A stretch of 7,861 nt of DNA from assembly GCA_039197065.1 (NCBI GenBank), contig JBCCUL010000065.1:1-7861 (forward strand), given 5' to 3'. Shown piece after piece: positions 6,707-7,861 of the stretch. The stretch comes from JANQPX01 sp039197065. GTDB taxonomy: Bacteria > Pseudomonadota > Alphaproteobacteria > Geminicoccales > Geminicoccaceae. Each line of letters begins with the position of its first letter. The first letter of the stretch is position 1. The position numbers were made by a program, and so were the translations under genes. Below the pieces are notes generated by a model. It did not search any database and was not told where the DNA came from. It worked only from the letters and a program-made list of their open reading frames with translations.

Positions 6707-6721
6707 TCGATCGTTTTTTTT
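6700..6721 (+). terminator. Possible weak terminator after the LysR gene
   Basis: GATC (6700-6703) and GATC (6709-6712) can pair around a five-base loop that contains the TAG stop codon. One base later comes a run of eight T (6714-6721). The T-tract is convincing but the stem is only four pairs. An alternative pairing, CGATC (6708-6712) with GATCG (6722-6726), would put the T-run in the loop. If it does not terminate, the LysR and TRAP genes could be cotranscribed. Confidence 0.35.
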
Positions 6722-6781
6722 GATCGTGATCGCCCGAAAACAACGATTGGACATGATGGGCACGTCGAAGCAAGATCGTGA
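6722..6781. repeat. Direct repeat GATCGTGA upstream of the TRAP gene
   Basis: Exact 8-base copies GATCGTGA lie at 6722-6729 and 6774-6781 in the 99-base gap before the TRAP start codon. Further GATCG cores occur at 6709-6713 and 6728-6732. They may be regulator half-sites for the TRAP promoter, but no symmetric LysR box or credible -35/-10 pair was found here. Confidence 0.25.
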
Positions 6782-6805
6782 GTGCACAATTCAGGCAGAC
6801 GTCCA

Positions 6806-7843
6806 ATGAACAAACATATACTCACCGCACTCGCCACCATCGCCGCCATGCCAGCGCTCGCTGAAGACCTTCCAGAGACCAAGCTGAACGTGGTTGGAAG
6901 TTGGGGTATGGTCAGCATGTACACCGACTTCACTTTGCCTTTCTTTACCGAGACCCTATCGGCCGCCTCCAATGGCAAAGTGACCGCCGAGATCAAGCCA
7001 TTCAACGAACTGGGCCTGGATGGCTCGGAGATCGTCCGGCTGGTGCAGCAAGGAACGCTGCAGTTCGCCTCGACGCCTATGGGATACATGATCGGCGACA
7101 ATGCAGTGAACGGCGGCAACGATCTGCCGGGCATGGCGCCGGACATCGAGACCGCGCGAAAAATCTCTGATGCCTACAAGCCGGTGCTCGAAGAGATCTA
7201 CGCCGATCTCTACGGGGTCAAAGTGCTGGGTGTATGGCCCTACTCGGCACAGGTCGTCTATTGCAATGCCGAAATGTCGGGCCTTTCGGATCTTGAAGGC
7301 AAGAAGGTGCGCGCCTCCGGTGCCGCGATCGGCGATTTCGTCTCGGCGCTTGGAGGGACACCTGTTTCGATGAGCTTCGGAGAAGTGGTCCAGGGCCTGC
7401 AGAAGGGTGTGGTCGATTGCGCGATCACCGGCTCGATGTCTGGTTTCAACGCGAAATGGCATGAGGTTTCGACTCACATCTACGAGCTACCGATCGCCTG
7501 GTCGCCAGTCATTCATGTCGTCGGCATGGATGCCTGGAACGGTCTCGATCCTGCCGTGCAGTCCTTCCTGACTGAGCAGATCACGCAGCTCGAAGACGAC
7601 ATCTGGTCGGGTGCCGGGGACGAGACCGTCGAAGGCTTCGCCTGCAATACCGGCGGCGAAGGCTGCACGCGCGAGGCTTCCGGCAAGATGACGCTTGTAC
7701 CCGTTTCCGAAGACGACATTGCGCTTCGCGACAAGGTGCTTGCGGAAGCGGTGCTGCCGAACTGGGCCGAGCAGTGCGGGGATGACTGTGTGGCCACCTG
7801 GAACGACACGGTTGGTGCCGTCGTCGGCATGACCATCCAGTAG
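6806..7843 (+). CDS. TRAP transporter periplasmic substrate-binding protein (DctP family)
   Basis: From the ATG at 6806 this is a 345-residue DctP-type extracytoplasmic solute receptor. It delivers a substrate, usually a carboxylate, to a sodium-driven DctQM membrane complex. The first 19 residues form a signal peptide: a Lys-containing start (MNKH), a hydrophobic stretch and an ALA cleavage site before ED. An in-frame GTG at 6782 would add eight polar residues ahead of that signal, so 6806 is preferred, although its ribosome site is weak. The family core is LEGKKVRASGAAIGDFVSALGG (from residue 163), with Arg169 at the position that usually salt-bridges the ligand carboxylate. FGEVVQGLQKGVVDCAITGS (191-210) follows. 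The C-terminal part has two close cysteine pairs, Cys280/Cys287 and Cys324/Cys328, suited to disulfides in the periplasm. The DctQ and DctM genes are not in the window and probably follow; only 18 bases remain after the stop. By context the ligand may be a betaine or other N-methylated amino acid. Confidence 0.93.
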   Translation: MNKHILTALATIAAMPALAEDLPETKLNVVGSWGMVSMYTDFTLPFFTETLSAASNGKVTAEIKPFNELGLDGSEIVRLVQQGTLQFASTPMGYMIGDNAVNGGNDLPGMAPDIETARKISDAYKPVLEEIYADLYGVKVLGVWPYSAQVVYCNAEMSGLSDLEGKKVRASGAAIGDFVSALGGTPVSMSFGEVVQGLQKGVVDCAITGSMSGFNAKWHEVSTHIYELPIAWSPVIHVVGMDAWNGLDPAVQSFLTEQITQLEDDIWSGAGDETVEGFACNTGGEGCTREASGKMTLVPVSEDDIALRDKVLAEAVLPNWAEQCGDDCVATWNDTVGAVVGMTIQ

Positions 7844-7861
7844 CCCGACGCGGGCAGCGGT

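Noticed and set aside
6782..6805. GTG start eight codons upstream of the TRAP receptor ATG
   Set aside because: It would place polar and basic residues (MHNSGRRP) ahead of an otherwise ideal signal peptide and has no better ribosome site.

Overview
The window looks like a catabolic island for N-methylated amines or betaines in a high-GC proteobacterium, most likely an alphaproteobacterium of the Rhizobiales/Rhodobacterales type. This is judged by eye from GC-rich third positions and from the gene mix: a non-pyrrolysine MttB homologue, a dimethylglycine-dehydrogenase-like flavoprotein, a TRAP transporter binding protein and LysR regulators. No database search was possible. No RNA gene, CRISPR array, insertion sequence, attachment site or origin was seen, and no gene-free stretch exceeds about 110 bases.

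Layout. (1) At the left edge, on the minus strand, is the first 81 codons of a LysR-family regulator whose recognition helix resembles MetR. (2) A 101-base divergent promoter region holds a MetR-style palindrome, TGAA-N5-TTCA. (3) On the plus strand (345-1733) is a complete class III PLP-dependent aminotransferase with a strong Shine-Dalgarno. (4) A 44-base convergent junction holds a small terminator that overlaps the stop codon of the next gene. (5) On the minus strand is a two-gene operon, transcribed right to left: an MttB-family methyltransferase (4201-5706), then an FAD/GcvT two-domain demethylating dehydrogenase (1778-4204). The two overlap by four bases (ATGA). (6) A 109-base divergent promoter region carries a LysR-type box, TTTC-N5-GAAA. 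(7) On the plus strand is a complete second LysR regulator (5816-6706). (8) The last gene is a TRAP transporter periplasmic binding protein (6806-7843), probably the first gene of a dctPQM set whose membrane subunits lie beyond the right edge.

How they may work together (inference). The TRAP protein would capture an N-methylated zwitterion or related carboxylate. The MttB homologue would take a methyl from the quaternary amine. The DMGDH-like enzyme would then oxidatively demethylate the tertiary or secondary amine, passing one-carbon units to tetrahydrofolate through its GcvT domain. If the substrate is the betaine of an omega-amino acid, the free amino acid released would suit the class III aminotransferase. 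The obvious gap is that no cognate corrinoid protein (MttC-like) or corrinoid reactivase is in the window, although characterised MttB-family enzymes need them. Each metabolic unit has its own divergent LysR regulator, with similar operator geometry at both promoters.
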